From assembly GCF_007741535.1 (NCBI RefSeq), contig NZ_CP036525.1:5146001-5210000 (forward strand): DNA of 64,000 nt. The letters run 5' to 3'. Source of the stretch: Rubripirellula lacrimiformis (GTDB lineage: Bacteria > Planctomycetota > Planctomycetia > Pirellulales > Pirellulaceae). Every line of letters starts with the position of its first letter. Within the stretch, counting starts at the first letter, position 1. Below are positions 54,248 through 63,302 of the stretch, piece after piece. The notes under the pieces are model-generated. The model searched no databases and had not been told where the DNA came from. It saw nothing but the letters and a program-made list of their open reading frames with translations. The position numbers and the translations under genes are program-made.

Positions 54248-55009
54248 TTACGACGTGGTCAGGTTGTGGAAGGCATCGTCCAGGTCGCCTGAACCGATTT
54301 CGCGCAGCTTCGCCACGTCGCCGTCGTACACGACACGACCTTCGTTGATCATCACAACGCGGTCCGCCATCGCTTCGACTTCCTGCAGAATGTGCGTGCT
54401 AAGCAAAATGGTCTTCGTTTCGCTCAATCGCCGCATCGTTTCCCGCACTCCGCGAATCTGGTTGGGGTCCAGACCGGCGGTCGGTTCGTCCAGAATCAGC
54501 ACATCGGGTTCGTGCAACAAAGCCTGGCTCATGCCGACTCGCTGCTTGAAACCTTTGGATAGTTTGCTGATCGCCTTGTACATCACGCTGGACAGGTCAC
54601 AGATGTCGACGACCTTTTCGATGCGATCTTTTTTGAGCGTCTTGGACATGCCGCGGGCGTCGGCAAAGAACTCCAACATGGTCAGCGGAGTCATTTCGGG
54701 GTACAGCGGGCCATTCTCGGGGAGATACCCCAGGTGGCGGCTACCCTCGATACGGTTTTCCATCATGTTGTGACCGGCGATGCGGGCGGTACCTTCGCTG
54801 GGGGCGATGTAACCGGTCAACATTTTCATCGTCGTGCTCTTGCCGGCACCGTTGGGGCCTAAGAACGCAACCAATTCGCCTTCGCGGACGGAAAACGTGA
54901 CATCACGAGCCGCAGCAAACGGGCCGTAAAATTTGCTCAGGCCTTCTGCCTCGATCATCGGCCGGGCGGCCTTGACCGAAGTGTCGGGCGACGGTGAGTT
55001 ATCGGACAT
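54248..55009 (-). CDS. Gld-type ABC transporter ATP-binding protein (GldA-like)
   Basis: 253 residues. ABC ATPase: Walker A FLGPNGAGKSTTMKML, Q-loop YLPENGPLYPEMT, signature ISKLSKGFKQRVGMSQAL, Walker B VLILDEPTAGLDP, H-loop LLSTHILQEVEAMADR. Length and motifs fit GldA or a generic CcmA-type ATPase; the assignment to GldA rests on the next genes. ATG at 55009; the frame is open 19 codons further. 292 bases separate it from the GldF-GldG gene; they contain no gene but several GC-rich inverted stretches. Confidence 0.9.
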   Translation of the reverse strand: MSDNSPSPDTSVKAARPMIEAEGLSKFYGPFAAARDVTFSVREGELVAFLGPNGAGKSTTMKMLTGYIAPSEGTARIAGHNMMENRIEGSRHLGYLPENGPLYPEMTPLTMLEFFADARGMSKTLKKDRIEKVVDICDLSSVMYKAISKLSKGFKQRVGMSQALLHEPDVLILDEPTAGLDPNQIRGVRETMRRLSETKTILLSTHILQEVEAMADRVVMINEGRVVYDGDVAKLREIGSGDLDDAFHNLTTS

Positions 55010-55388
55010 TCGTTTCCTGTTCAATCCTTGGACGGGGTGATGACGGGAAATATAGCCGTCATCCATCAGATCTCAAGCTGACGTTACGACACCGCAAGGG
55101 GAACGGTTCGCGCCGAATCCTCCAAGATCACCCCAATCGCGGGGAAAACAGCCAGCTGAGCGAAAACCGGGAAAATGCGTCATTCGGCCCTGAGGCCTTG
55201 CATCTCAACGCCGACAGGCAAAGTGAACACAATGCCACATCCGTCAATCTGGTCGCGTCGAACCCCGCCGGAATACCGTACGGAGCCCAAAATTGAAGTA
55301 GCAGACTGAAAGCAAGTTAGCTTGTCTGACGAAACTGCGGTGGCGGCTTGGTGGAAAGATCGATTTCTGAATCAGATGCGATGATGCT
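55010..55388. other. Intergenic region upstream of the Gld-type operon
   Basis: About 380 bases, no supported gene. It should hold the promoter of the GldA-type gene; no specific site was recognised. Confidence 0.4.
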
Positions 55389-55670
55389 TCAATCGCGTGG
55401 CTTACCGTCAACCCGTTGAATGCTGACGATGATCTGAAATGGAACGTAGCGACGCAAACCACCAAGATCTTTCTTGTGAGCAGGGTTACCAAATTCGCTG
55501 GAAACCAACCCCGTCACGAATTCTCTTCCCAGAACATGAACCACCGTTGGATTCACCAATGTCGCCTCTCCGTTGATGCAGTAGGTGCCGGGCGGCAACA
55601 ACATTGAGTCGTCTGCCGAAACGACAGAAGTAGCGATCAGAAAAGCAGAAAGAAGAAATAGACGATTCAT
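55389..55670 (-). CDS. Small secreted protein, unknown function
   Basis: 93 residues. Signal peptide MNRLFLLSAFLIATSVVSA, then a short beta-rich chain with a single Cys (LLPPGTYCINGEATLVNPTV, YVPFQIIVSIQRVDG). ATG at 55670 starts the signal peptide; the frame is open 22 codons further, but that part reads as leader. No family recognised. Single gene. Confidence 0.55.
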   Translation of the reverse strand: MNRLFLLSAFLIATSVVSADDSMLLPPGTYCINGEATLVNPTVVHVLGREFVTGLVSSEFGNPAHKKDLGGLRRYVPFQIIVSIQRVDGKPRD

Positions 55671-56054
55671 GCGAAACGCTAGGCTGCCATTCACGATTGT
55701 CAAACGATTGCTTTTTAAAAACGCAAAAGCGACCACTCGCTGTGCCCAATAGGTCGCGTGGCTTTGGTCACGCTTTCGCGTTGCCTACTGAACCAACGGT
55801 TGTTCGTCCATCGATAGGTTTCATGCGATGGCTCAGTGGGCGGACAGTAAAAACCGCGAAGCGGAATCGGCTCGGAGGATCGTTGACGTCGAGAAAATCG
55901 GCGCAGTGCTGTGATGCGAGGTACGAACACCGTTGCCAAAATTTGGACGCAAGCAACTAATTTCGAAATTGGCTCCCATGCTCGCCGCCGACGCTTCCGG
56001 TGCGCTGCCGCGTCACCCACCAAGCGGGAATGTAGGCGACTTCACGCTAGATCC
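55671..56054. other. Intergenic region, no gene seen
   Basis: About 380 bases between minus-strand genes. No frame with support; nothing structural recognised. Confidence 0.4.
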
Positions 56055-56588
56055 CTATACATGGGTCCGCAGTTGCTTTTGCATCGGTATGCAGGGCAGA
56101 GAGATTCCGCGTGGCGACTGGTACATGCCGCGTCGCTGGCCAACGAAACCACAGCGGCGGTAAAACGCGGCTGCATTCAGCGTTGAATCCAATGTCAATC
56201 GCGTCAAGCCAGCCGTGATCGCAACCGATTCCAAGTGGCCCATCATCTGCCGCCCAATCCCCATGCCCATGTGACTAGGGTGGACAAAGATCGCATCGAT
56301 CTGGCCGGTCAAACCATCTAGCGTGCCCGTCCCCACGACTTCGTCGGCAACGGTTGCAACCCACCAACGGTCGACCACCGCTTCGACGAACGAGTCCGCC
56401 ATTTCGCCAGATGTCCAATCCGCCAACAGGCCATCCGGATAGTGCCCCGCACAATGGGACAAAATCGCTGCACGGCGAATCTCCCACACTCGGCTTGGGT
56501 CCGCGTGGTTGGCTTTTCGAATGATCGGATTCACAGCGGCTTCGCCGAAAAAATTCTGTTCAACGGGTGCGGTGGTCGCCCGGGCCAT
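56055..56588 (-). CDS. GNAT-family N-acetyltransferase
   Basis: 177 residues. GNAT elements: IIRKANHADPSRVWEIRRAA, WWVATVADEVVGTGTLDG, then IDAIFVHPSHMGMGIGRQMM, the acetyl-CoA loop (H-M-G-M-G-I-G), and LTLDSTLNAAAFYRRCGFVG, the C-terminal strand-helix. The substrate is unknown. ATG at 56588 is used; the fold begins only at a GTG (56534), which is an equally good start. Divergent from the sulfatase gene with 210 bases between. Confidence 0.85.
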   Translation of the reverse strand: MARATTAPVEQNFFGEAAVNPIIRKANHADPSRVWEIRRAAILSHCAGHYPDGLLADWTSGEMADSFVEAVVDRWWVATVADEVVGTGTLDGLTGQIDAIFVHPSHMGMGIGRQMMGHLESVAITAGLTRLTLDSTLNAAAFYRRCGFVGQRRGMYQSPRGISLPCIPMQKQLRTHV

Positions 56589-56798
56589 CACGATCGCTAG
56601 GATGGACACGAGTCTCGTTTGCCCCAACCAAGAACCAACGGGATATCACTTGGCGGCAATGCGACTGGCTACAATGGTTGCGGACGACTTGCATTTTCGC
56701 ATCCCCCCCTGGTCTGCGTTTTTTCGAAGTCACCTGTCCCTTGCCCGCTGCCCCCCTTCTGTTTCCCTGCCCCCTGCCCTTTCCCCGGAGCCGCTCCT

Positions 56799-58979
56799 GT
56801 GATTTCGCTGCGACTGTTCGCCTTCGCGATTTTGGCCAGCGCCGGTCTTTCGACCGGATTTGCCAAACAACCCAATATTCTGTTCGTATTCTCCGATGAC
56901 CATGCACCGCAAGCGATTGGTGCCTACGGATCGAAGATCAACGAAACGCCCAATATGGACCGGATCGCCAAAGAAGGCGCGATCTTCCAAAACTCATTTT
57001 GCGCCAATTCAATTTGCGGCCCTTCGCGGGCCTGCATCCTGACCGGCAAACACAGTCACAAGAACGGGTTCCTGCACAATGGGAACCGGTTCGACGGGTC
57101 ACAGATGACCTTTCCCAAACTGATGCAGGATGCCGGCTACCAAACCGCCATCATCGGCAAGTGGCACCTGGGGACTGACCCGGTCGGTTTCGATCACTGG
57201 GAAGTCCTCCCCGGACAAGGCAGTTACTACAACCCTGACTTCTTGCAAATGGACGGCAAGCGAAAACGGTACCAGGGCTACTGCACCGACATCATCACTG
57301 AAAATGCCTTGGCATGGTTGAAACAGGATCGCGATCCCGACAAGCCGTTCATCATGATGTGCCAACACAAGGCGCCACACCGCAACTGGTCGCCACCGCC
57401 ACGCTACTATTCGCTTTACGAGGACGTCAGCATTCCGGAACCGGACACCCTGTTCGATGACTATGCCGGACGTAGCGATCTTTTGAAGTTGAACGAGATG
57501 TCGATTGCCAATCACATGCATTGGGGGCACGACATGAAGTTCAAAGGCGAGAACCAGTTCCCCGATCATTTTGCCGGCAGGCATAACAACGGCGAATACG
57601 CTCGCATGACCAACGCACAGAAAGCCGCCTGGGACGAAGTTTACGAACCCCGAAACCAGGCCTTCATCGAAAAGATGAAAGCGGGCGATCTGACCGACCG
57701 TGAAGTCGTCCAGTGGAAGTATCAACGATACATCAAGGACTACCTGCGCTGCATTCAAGCGGTCGACGATTCGGTGGGTTCGCTGTTGGACTACCTGGAC
57801 GAATCCGGTTTGGCCGAAGACACCATCGTGATCTACAGCAGTGACCAAGGTTTTTACCTAGGCGAACACGGCTGGTACGACAAGCGTTGGATGTTCGAAG
57901 AATCGCTTCGAATGCCGTTCCTAATCCGTTGGCCTGGCGTGATCAACCCGGGTGTGGAATCCACCGCGATGATCCAGAACATCGACTACGGTCCGACGTT
58001 TCTGGACGCTGCCGGTGCGCAGGTGCCTGCCGAAATGCAGGGACGAAGCATGGTCGAAATGCTACGCAACCAAGGCAAAGAATCGGCGACCTGGCGTGAT
58101 GCCATCTATTACGCGTACTACGAAAACGCAGCCGTGCATGCGGTTCCGGTCCATGATGGTGTGCGAACCGATCGCTACAAGTTGATGTTCTTCCCGCGTT
58201 CACGGCAGTGGAACCTGTTCGACCTGGAAACCGACCCTACGGAAATGACCAGCGTCCATGCGGACCCGGCATACGCGGACATCTTGGCCGGAATGCAAAA
58301 ACGCTATCGCGACCTGCGTCAGTTTTACGACGTCAACAGCGCCACCATCCCAGCGACTCGCGGCGACGAACCCAATTGGGCCAAGCGAGATGCTGCGATG
58401 ACGAAAGCCGCTAAGAACTCCGACGTCGACTTGGTGTTCATCGGCGACTCGATCACCCAGGGATGGGAAGGTGCCGGCAAAGACGTTTGGTCCCAGTTCT
58501 ATGGTGACCGCAAAACGCTGAACCTTGGGATTGGCGGTGACCGGACCGAACATGTGATTTGGCGATTGACACATGGCAACCTGGGCAAAATCAAACCGAA
58601 GGTAGCGGTGTTGATGATCGGCACCAACAACACGGGCCATTTCGATCAGGATCCGTCGCAAGTCGCCGCTGGCGTGCAAGAGATCTTGGACATTCTGGCC
58701 AAAAAGCTGCCAGACACAAAAGTCGTCCTGCATGGCATCTTCCCACGTGGCAACGGGCCGTTGGACCTGAAGCGATTGAACAACATCGCGATCAACCAAC
58801 AGATCCGCCGCATGGCAGATGGCGAAAGAGTCCAGTTTGTTGAGTTTGGCGATCAGTTCCTGGAAGCCGATGGATCGATCAGCCCGACGATCATGCCGGA
58901 CAAACTGCACCTGACCCCCGAAGGCTATCGCCGCTGGGCTAGCGCACTGGAACCCGTCTTGAAAGACTTGGGGCTGTAA
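56799..58979 (+). CDS. Secreted sulfatase fused to an SGNH hydrolase
   Basis: 726 residues, GTG start at 56799 with CCGGAG upstream. Signal peptide ISLRLFAFAILASAGLSTGFA. Sulfatase domain (about 25-525): metal site PNILFVFSDDHAPQAIG, formylglycine motif CGPSRACILTGKHSHKNG (Cys at about 73), GKWHLGTDP, YSSDQGFYLGEHGWYDK, and the C-terminal GVRTDRYKLMFFPRSRQWNL. Then an SGNH domain (about 540-726): VFIGDSITQGWEG (Ser), NLGIGGDRTEHVIWRL, LMIGTNN, and DKLHLTPEGYRRW (Asp-x-x-His). Both active sites look intact. It could remove sulfate and acyl groups from the same polysaccharide. The longer frame to 56619 is not supported. A terminator follows. Confidence 0.92.
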   Translation: MISLRLFAFAILASAGLSTGFAKQPNILFVFSDDHAPQAIGAYGSKINETPNMDRIAKEGAIFQNSFCANSICGPSRACILTGKHSHKNGFLHNGNRFDGSQMTFPKLMQDAGYQTAIIGKWHLGTDPVGFDHWEVLPGQGSYYNPDFLQMDGKRKRYQGYCTDIITENALAWLKQDRDPDKPFIMMCQHKAPHRNWSPPPRYYSLYEDVSIPEPDTLFDDYAGRSDLLKLNEMSIANHMHWGHDMKFKGENQFPDHFAGRHNNGEYARMTNAQKAAWDEVYEPRNQAFIEKMKAGDLTDREVVQWKYQRYIKDYLRCIQAVDDSVGSLLDYLDESGLAEDTIVIYSSDQGFYLGEHGWYDKRWMFEESLRMPFLIRWPGVINPGVESTAMIQNIDYGPTFLDAAGAQVPAEMQGRSMVEMLRNQGKESATWRDAIYYAYYENAAVHAVPVHDGVRTDRYKLMFFPRSRQWNLFDLETDPTEMTSVHADPAYADILAGMQKRYRDLRQFYDVNSATIPATRGDEPNWAKRDAAMTKAAKNSDVDLVFIGDSITQGWEGAGKDVWSQFYGDRKTLNLGIGGDRTEHVIWRLTHGNLGKIKPKVAVLMIGTNNTGHFDQDPSQVAAGVQEILDILAKKLPDTKVVLHGIFPRGNGPLDLKRLNNIAINQQIRRMADGERVQFVEFGDQFLEADGSISPTIMPDKLHLTPEGYRRWASALEPVLKDLGL

Positions 58980-59020
58980 TCCAGTTCCCATGCGATGGCC
59001 AAGCAACTGGCCGAAAACGA

Positions 59021-59062
59021 AAAAAGCCTGCAGTGTTAAACAAACGCTGCAGGCTTTTCTTT
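59021..59062. terminator. Bidirectional intrinsic terminator
   Basis: AAAAGCCTGCAGTGTT and AACGCTGCAGGCTTTT form a 16-bp stem (one wobble) around AAACA, with T-rich sequence on either side. It lies between the convergent sulfatase and RimI-like genes and can serve both. Confidence 0.88.
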
Positions 59063-59083
59063 TTGGACATTGCTGGCGAAGGA

Positions 59084-59602
59084 CTAGCCTGCCAGTCGTG
59101 ATATCCGATTGTGTGGTTCCGCCAATTCTTCGGCACTGGCCTGATAGCGGTACTGCATCAGGTAAGCGTCTTCGTCGGTGTCTTCATAGAAGTCACGCAA
59201 GACAGAGACAGCACGGAAGCCGATCTTCTTGAAGAACAACTGTGCTTCGAGATTCGTTTCACGAACTTCTAGCATGATCCGGTTTCGACGTTCTTGCGAA
59301 AGTTTGCCCAGCAGCTTTCCGATCATCGCCAATCCAACGCCACCGCGACGCTGATCGGGACCAACCGCAAAGTTCAGAATGTGCAATCGGTTCTTATGCA
59401 ATTCGTAGATCATGAAGCCGACAACTCGGTCGCCCTCTTCGGCGACCATGCCGATGCAATTGCGTTGACGCAAGCAACGAATGAAATCGTCCTCGTTCCA
59501 CGCAAACTCAAAACTCTTGTTCTCGATCGCAAGCACTGCCGGCATGTCCCGACGGATCATCCAACGAATGTGGACACAAGTGCGCGTTTGTTCGGTTTCC
59601 AC
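59084..59602 (-). CDS. Ribosomal-protein N-acetyltransferase RimI-like
   Basis: 172 residues, GTG start at 59602 with AAGGAG at 7-8 bases. GNAT of the RimI type: IRWMIRRDMPAVLAIENKSF, VVGFMIYELHKNRLHILNFA, then VGPDQRRGGVGLAMIGKLL (acetyl-CoA loop Q-R-R-G-G-V-G), ERRNRIMLEVRETNLEAQLF then FKKIGFRAV. LEVRxxNxxAxxFY-like is the RimI hallmark. It may acetylate ribosomal protein S18 or another N-terminus; exact target is inferred. Confidence 0.85.
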   Translation of the reverse strand: METEQTRTCVHIRWMIRRDMPAVLAIENKSFEFAWNEDDFIRCLRQRNCIGMVAEEGDRVVGFMIYELHKNRLHILNFAVGPDQRRGGVGLAMIGKLLGKLSQERRNRIMLEVRETNLEAQLFFKKIGFRAVSVLRDFYEDTDEDAYLMQYRYQASAEELAEPHNRISRLAG

Positions 59603-60003
59603 CCTGGGACTCCTTTCCAGCGAAACACCATCGCACCGAGAAACCAACATCCGTTTCCCGAGCCGCCCATAGCCATCATGGCCGAGCGATTCGGAGATTA
59701 GCAGATGACTAAAATGTCACCAAGGTGAAAATGACGTTATCCAATATTTGGTACCGTCGGATCGCTGGCCGCGGACACCACAAGCGGTCGAAACTCGATC
59801 GACACAGGGTTTCATGGCGATCGAGTAACGGCGAGACTTCACGGGGCAACGCATGCCTATCCAGCCGAACTCCCCCAGCCTCGTTTGCCGGCGGCCTGCG
59901 ACGATCCTGCTACCCAAACCAAATCGCGGAACCGGTACGTTTATTCTGGTCGGCCAAGCTGACTTCCCGACTGCCCCAACCTCTTCCCCCCTCGTCGATC
60001 AAA
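59603..60003. other. Intergenic region between divergent RimI-like and DUF1697 genes
   Basis: About 400 bases; open frames here are not supported. Promoters for both genes are expected. Confidence 0.4.
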
Positions 60004-60561
60004 ATGCCAACCTGGATTGCCCTGTTCCATGCGGTCAACGTTGCAGGAAAGAACCGAATGCCGATGGGCGAACTGAAGGCCTCGCTTGAGTCCGTGAAAT
60101 GCAAAGACGTGCGCACCTACGTCCAGTCTGGGAACGTTGTCTTTCGCTCGGCGATGAAGAACAAGCGGAACCTATCGACACGACTGTTGGACGCCGTCGA
60201 AAAGGACTTTTCGTTCCGCCCGCGACTGACGCTGATGACAGCCGACGAACTGCGCGCGGCCGCAGACTGCAATCCATTTCCCCAAGGGACCGACCAACCC
60301 AAGACGCTTCACTTCTTTTTTCTTGCCGAGTCGCCCGCGGCGCCTGACATCGAAGGCATTGAGAACGCGGCGACAGATTCAGAGGCATACCGCTTGGCAA
60401 ATCTCGTTTTCTACCTTTGGACTCCGGACGGTTTCGGCAAGTCAAAGCTGGCAGCTTCGGTCCAACGCAGGCTTGGCGTGCCGACGACAGCCCGAAACTA
60501 TTCCACGGTCCTTCAGATCATCCGCATGACGGAAACCAGCGAAAACGTCGGCAATCGCTGA
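60004..60561 (+). CDS. DUF1697-domain protein
   Basis: 185 residues. MPTWIALFHAVNVAGKNRMPMGELK is the DUF1697 start; then VRTYVQSGNVVFRS, LTLMTADELRAAADCNPFPQ, KTLHFFFLAESP, LVFYLWTPDGFGKSKLAAS and LGVPTTARNYSTVLQI. The family is widespread, small and cytoplasmic with no known biochemical function. ATG at 60004; the frame is open to 59725 but the family start is here. Single gene. Confidence 0.9.
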   Translation: MPTWIALFHAVNVAGKNRMPMGELKASLESVKCKDVRTYVQSGNVVFRSAMKNKRNLSTRLLDAVEKDFSFRPRLTLMTADELRAAADCNPFPQGTDQPKTLHFFFLAESPAAPDIEGIENAATDSEAYRLANLVFYLWTPDGFGKSKLAASVQRRLGVPTTARNYSTVLQIIRMTETSENVGNR

Positions 60562-60867
60562 ATCCACGGCGCCTCGGCAATCAGCTCTTAATCGAACGAA
60601 TTTGCCGATGGCATCGATTAGCCAACCTGGCACGGCTCGTCCGAATGCTCCGCTAGCGACGCTGCTGAATGAAGTCGCTGGCCCCCGACCGGCCAAGTTA
60701 CATCCGGCATCAACGTGACCACCCCCCCGCTCTGTGAGCGGTAGGCAAGATGATTGGCGGCTAAATCCGCTCACGCCGCAAATTGTGTCTTAGGCTTCAA
60801 TAGTCGATGGGGCAATGGACTTCGATAGCTAAGCAAGTAGCTTTCAACTTGCAGACCTAAGGGGCAC
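60562..60867. other. Leader region of the signalling cluster
   Basis: About 305 bases, no gene. The ribosome-binding site AAGGGG (60859-60864) precedes the ATG pair of the REC-kinase gene. Confidence 0.45.
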
Positions 60868-62484
60868 ATGATGGGCGATCGAATCGTTCGCGTATTGGTA
60901 GTCGAGGACGACGACCTGGATGTTACGATCCTGCAAGTCGCACTCCTGCGGTCAGTTGGCACCTATCAACTGACTCATGCCAGTAGCTTAGCCGAGGCAA
61001 TCGAGGCGTCGAAGAAATCTGACTTTGACGTCATCTTCACCGACTTGGGGCTGCCGGATTCGATCGGCCTCAACGCAGTCGAAGCTCTTAGCATGGCTAG
61101 CCATTCGTCTGCCATCATCGCCATGTCGGGCCAGGACCAGGAACAGCTTTACGTGGATGCGGTCGCCTCGGGAGCCGATAACTTTCTGTGCAAAATTGAC
61201 CTGACGCCGACGGCGGTCCATCGCTGTATCCAGCAAAGCATCCAACGCATTGCACAGCGGAACGAGATCGAACGCTTGATGCAAACCAATCAAGCGCACA
61301 AAGAGATGTTGGAAAAGCAGTCGCAACAACTAGAACAACAAAACGCACGACTGCGACGCCTGTACGATTCGTCGCGAGATTTTGTGAACAACGTTTCGCA
61401 CGAGTTTCGAACTCCGCTTTGCGTCGTCAAACAGTATGCCAACCTGATCGCCGATGGCGTCGTCGGAACGGTGCATGACGAACAGCGGCGAATGCTAAGA
61501 GTGATTGAAGATCGCGTCGATGACCTGAACAACATGGTCGACGACATGCTGGACATCAGCCGTCACGAGTCCGGTCTGTTGGCGGCGAAACGCAGCCGAT
61601 GCAGCCCGAACGAAGTCGTCGATCGTGTGTTTCCCGGTCTGCAACAGCGGGCATCGATACGAGACGTTTCGCTACTGTTTGCCGGCTGCGATCCGGAAAC
61701 GGCCATCTACTGCGACGCCGAAAAAGTGTCTCGCACGCTGATCAACCTGATCGTCAATGCTATCAAATTCTCGTCCGCGGGCGATACTGTCACCATCACT
61801 GCCGTGGTGGACCACGCCAATCACGAAGTCCGATTCTCGGTCGCCGACCAGGGGCCCGGTATCCCTGCCGACCATCAAGAGATGATCTTTGCCAGGTTTG
61901 AACAAACCCACACGAGCCTAGACCGGTCGACCAAGGGCGTCGGTTTGGGACTGAACATCGCCAAGGAACTGGTGGACTTGAACCTGGGGTCGATGCACTT
62001 GACCAGCGCGTTGGGCAAGGGAAGCACGTTCGCCTTCACGGTCCCGCTAGACGAACCAGACGAAGTGGCCAAACGATTCTTCGCCCGTGCGGTCCCCGGT
62101 GAAGCAATGACGGTGTTCGTGGTCGAGCCCGTCGAGCCGAACGCGCCGCCCGAGGCGTTGACAGAAATTCATCAATTGCTGAACTACCTGATTCGTTCCC
62201 GCGACCTACTGGTCCGACAAACGCCTTCGCAGTGGACAATCGTCCTAGCCGCCGACGAGGCGGGCTGCCTGGTGTTTTTGCAGCGAGCCAGCGAAGACAT
62301 CGAATCGATCAATCGCAACCGTCCGCAAGGCAAACTGCCCAGGCTGCAACTGCGTCGCCATGCCGGCATGGTGGTCCCCCCGCCGGCCAGCACCAGCAAG
62401 CCACGCGTGGAAACCGAATACCCCGTTTCAACGTTTGTCAGCGATCTGACCACCGCAAGTCCGGAGTGCACCTATGCACTTTGA
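60868..62484 (+). CDS. Receiver-histidine kinase hybrid, cytoplasmic
   Basis: 538 residues, no membrane helix. N-terminal REC (about 8-130: VLVVEDDDLDVTILQVAL, phosphoacceptor Asp in DVIFTDLGLPDS, SG, Lys in LCKIDL), a coiled coil (about 130-165), HisKA with the phospho-His in NNVSHEFRTPL, HATPase (N box NLIVNAIKFSS, G1 DQGPGIP, G2 GVGLGLNIAKELV), then about 130 residues of uncharacterised C-terminal region. A REC before the kinase suggests the kinase is itself controlled by phosphorylation. The gene heads a cluster with three receivers and overlaps the first by 11 bases. Confidence 0.92.
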   Translation: MMGDRIVRVLVVEDDDLDVTILQVALLRSVGTYQLTHASSLAEAIEASKKSDFDVIFTDLGLPDSIGLNAVEALSMASHSSAIIAMSGQDQEQLYVDAVASGADNFLCKIDLTPTAVHRCIQQSIQRIAQRNEIERLMQTNQAHKEMLEKQSQQLEQQNARLRRLYDSSRDFVNNVSHEFRTPLCVVKQYANLIADGVVGTVHDEQRRMLRVIEDRVDDLNNMVDDMLDISRHESGLLAAKRSRCSPNEVVDRVFPGLQQRASIRDVSLLFAGCDPETAIYCDAEKVSRTLINLIVNAIKFSSAGDTVTITAVVDHANHEVRFSVADQGPGIPADHQEMIFARFEQTHTSLDRSTKGVGLGLNIAKELVDLNLGSMHLTSALGKGSTFAFTVPLDEPDEVAKRFFARAVPGEAMTVFVVEPVEPNAPPEALTEIHQLLNYLIRSRDLLVRQTPSQWTIVLAADEAGCLVFLQRASEDIESINRNRPQGKLPRLQLRRHAGMVVPPPASTSKPRVETEYPVSTFVSDLTTASPECTYAL

Positions 62485-62851
62485 ACCAACGGTCCTGGTC
62501 GTCGAAGACGACGACGCCATTCGCCATGGCACTGCGATGCGGTTGAACTTCAACGGGTACAAGGTGCTAACAGCCAACGACGGCGAACAGGGCACTCAGC
62601 TGGCGGGCCAGCATTTTCCGGACCTGATTCTGATGGACATCCGGATGCCGCGAATGGACGGGCTTACCGCGCTGTCGCTGCTGCAGCAAGACCCACGGAC
62701 GAAGGACATTCCCGTGATCATGATCTCAGCCAGCCCAGGTGACCAGGAAAAGTCGCTCGAATGCGGCGCCAAGTTCTTCCTTACCAAGCCTGTACCGAAC
62801 GGATCGATGATGGCTGCAATCGAATCCGCGTTGTCCGTACCTCAAATTTAA
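62474..62851 (+). CDS. Stand-alone receiver-domain response regulator 1
   Basis: 125 residues: only a REC domain. Acid pair VVEDDDAIR, phosphoacceptor in LILMDIRMPRMDG, Ser in MISASP, Lys in FLTKPVPN. The ATG (62474) overlaps the kinase stop by 11 bases and follows CCGGAG, so the two are translationally coupled. No output domain, so it must act by protein interaction or phosphotransfer. Confidence 0.92.
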   Translation: MHFEPTVLVVEDDDAIRHGTAMRLNFNGYKVLTANDGEQGTQLAGQHFPDLILMDIRMPRMDGLTALSLLQQDPRTKDIPVIMISASPGDQEKSLECGAKFFLTKPVPNGSMMAAIESALSVPQI

Positions 62852-62862
62852 GAACCCAAACT

Positions 62863-63252
62863 ATGTCTGAACTGAACATCCTACTGATCGACGACGATGT
62901 CGATTTCGCTGACGCGGCCGCCATGTCGCTGCGCAGCTTGGGCCACAACATCACCGTCACCCACAATTGGCTCTCGGTGATGCTGAAGCTAAAGGACGGC
63001 AACTTTGACGCCATCGTCGCTGACATTCAAACGCCAACCGGAAACGGTCTGACCGCAATGGGCTTCCTAAGCCAGGATCCCAAAATCAGCCAGATCCCCA
63101 AAGTCTTTGTCAGCGGACTCAACGATCCCGAAACCATCCAATCCTGCCAATCGCTGAACGCGATGTACCTTCACAAATCAGCAACCGTTTTCAACGAACT
63201 GTGCGCGACGATCACCTACATCGCAGCACAACGCGAACTCGCGTTGGCATAA
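62863..63252 (+). CDS. Stand-alone receiver-domain response regulator 2 (divergent)
   Basis: 129 residues, REC only. Acid triplet LLIDDDVDFAD, Asp in AIVADIQTPTGNG, Ser in VFVSGLND, and Lys in YLHKSAT, but Pro after the Lys is missing and the alpha-4 region differs from the other two, so signalling may be altered. It starts 11 bases after the preceding gene at an ATG with no strong SD. Confidence 0.85.
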   Translation: MSELNILLIDDDVDFADAAAMSLRSLGHNITVTHNWLSVMLKLKDGNFDAIVADIQTPTGNGLTAMGFLSQDPKISQIPKVFVSGLNDPETIQSCQSLNAMYLHKSATVFNELCATITYIAAQRELALA

Positions 63253-63302
63253 CCGATTCGCGAACGCAAACCGAAGTACACAAAAACATTTTGGGGCAAA
63301 CC

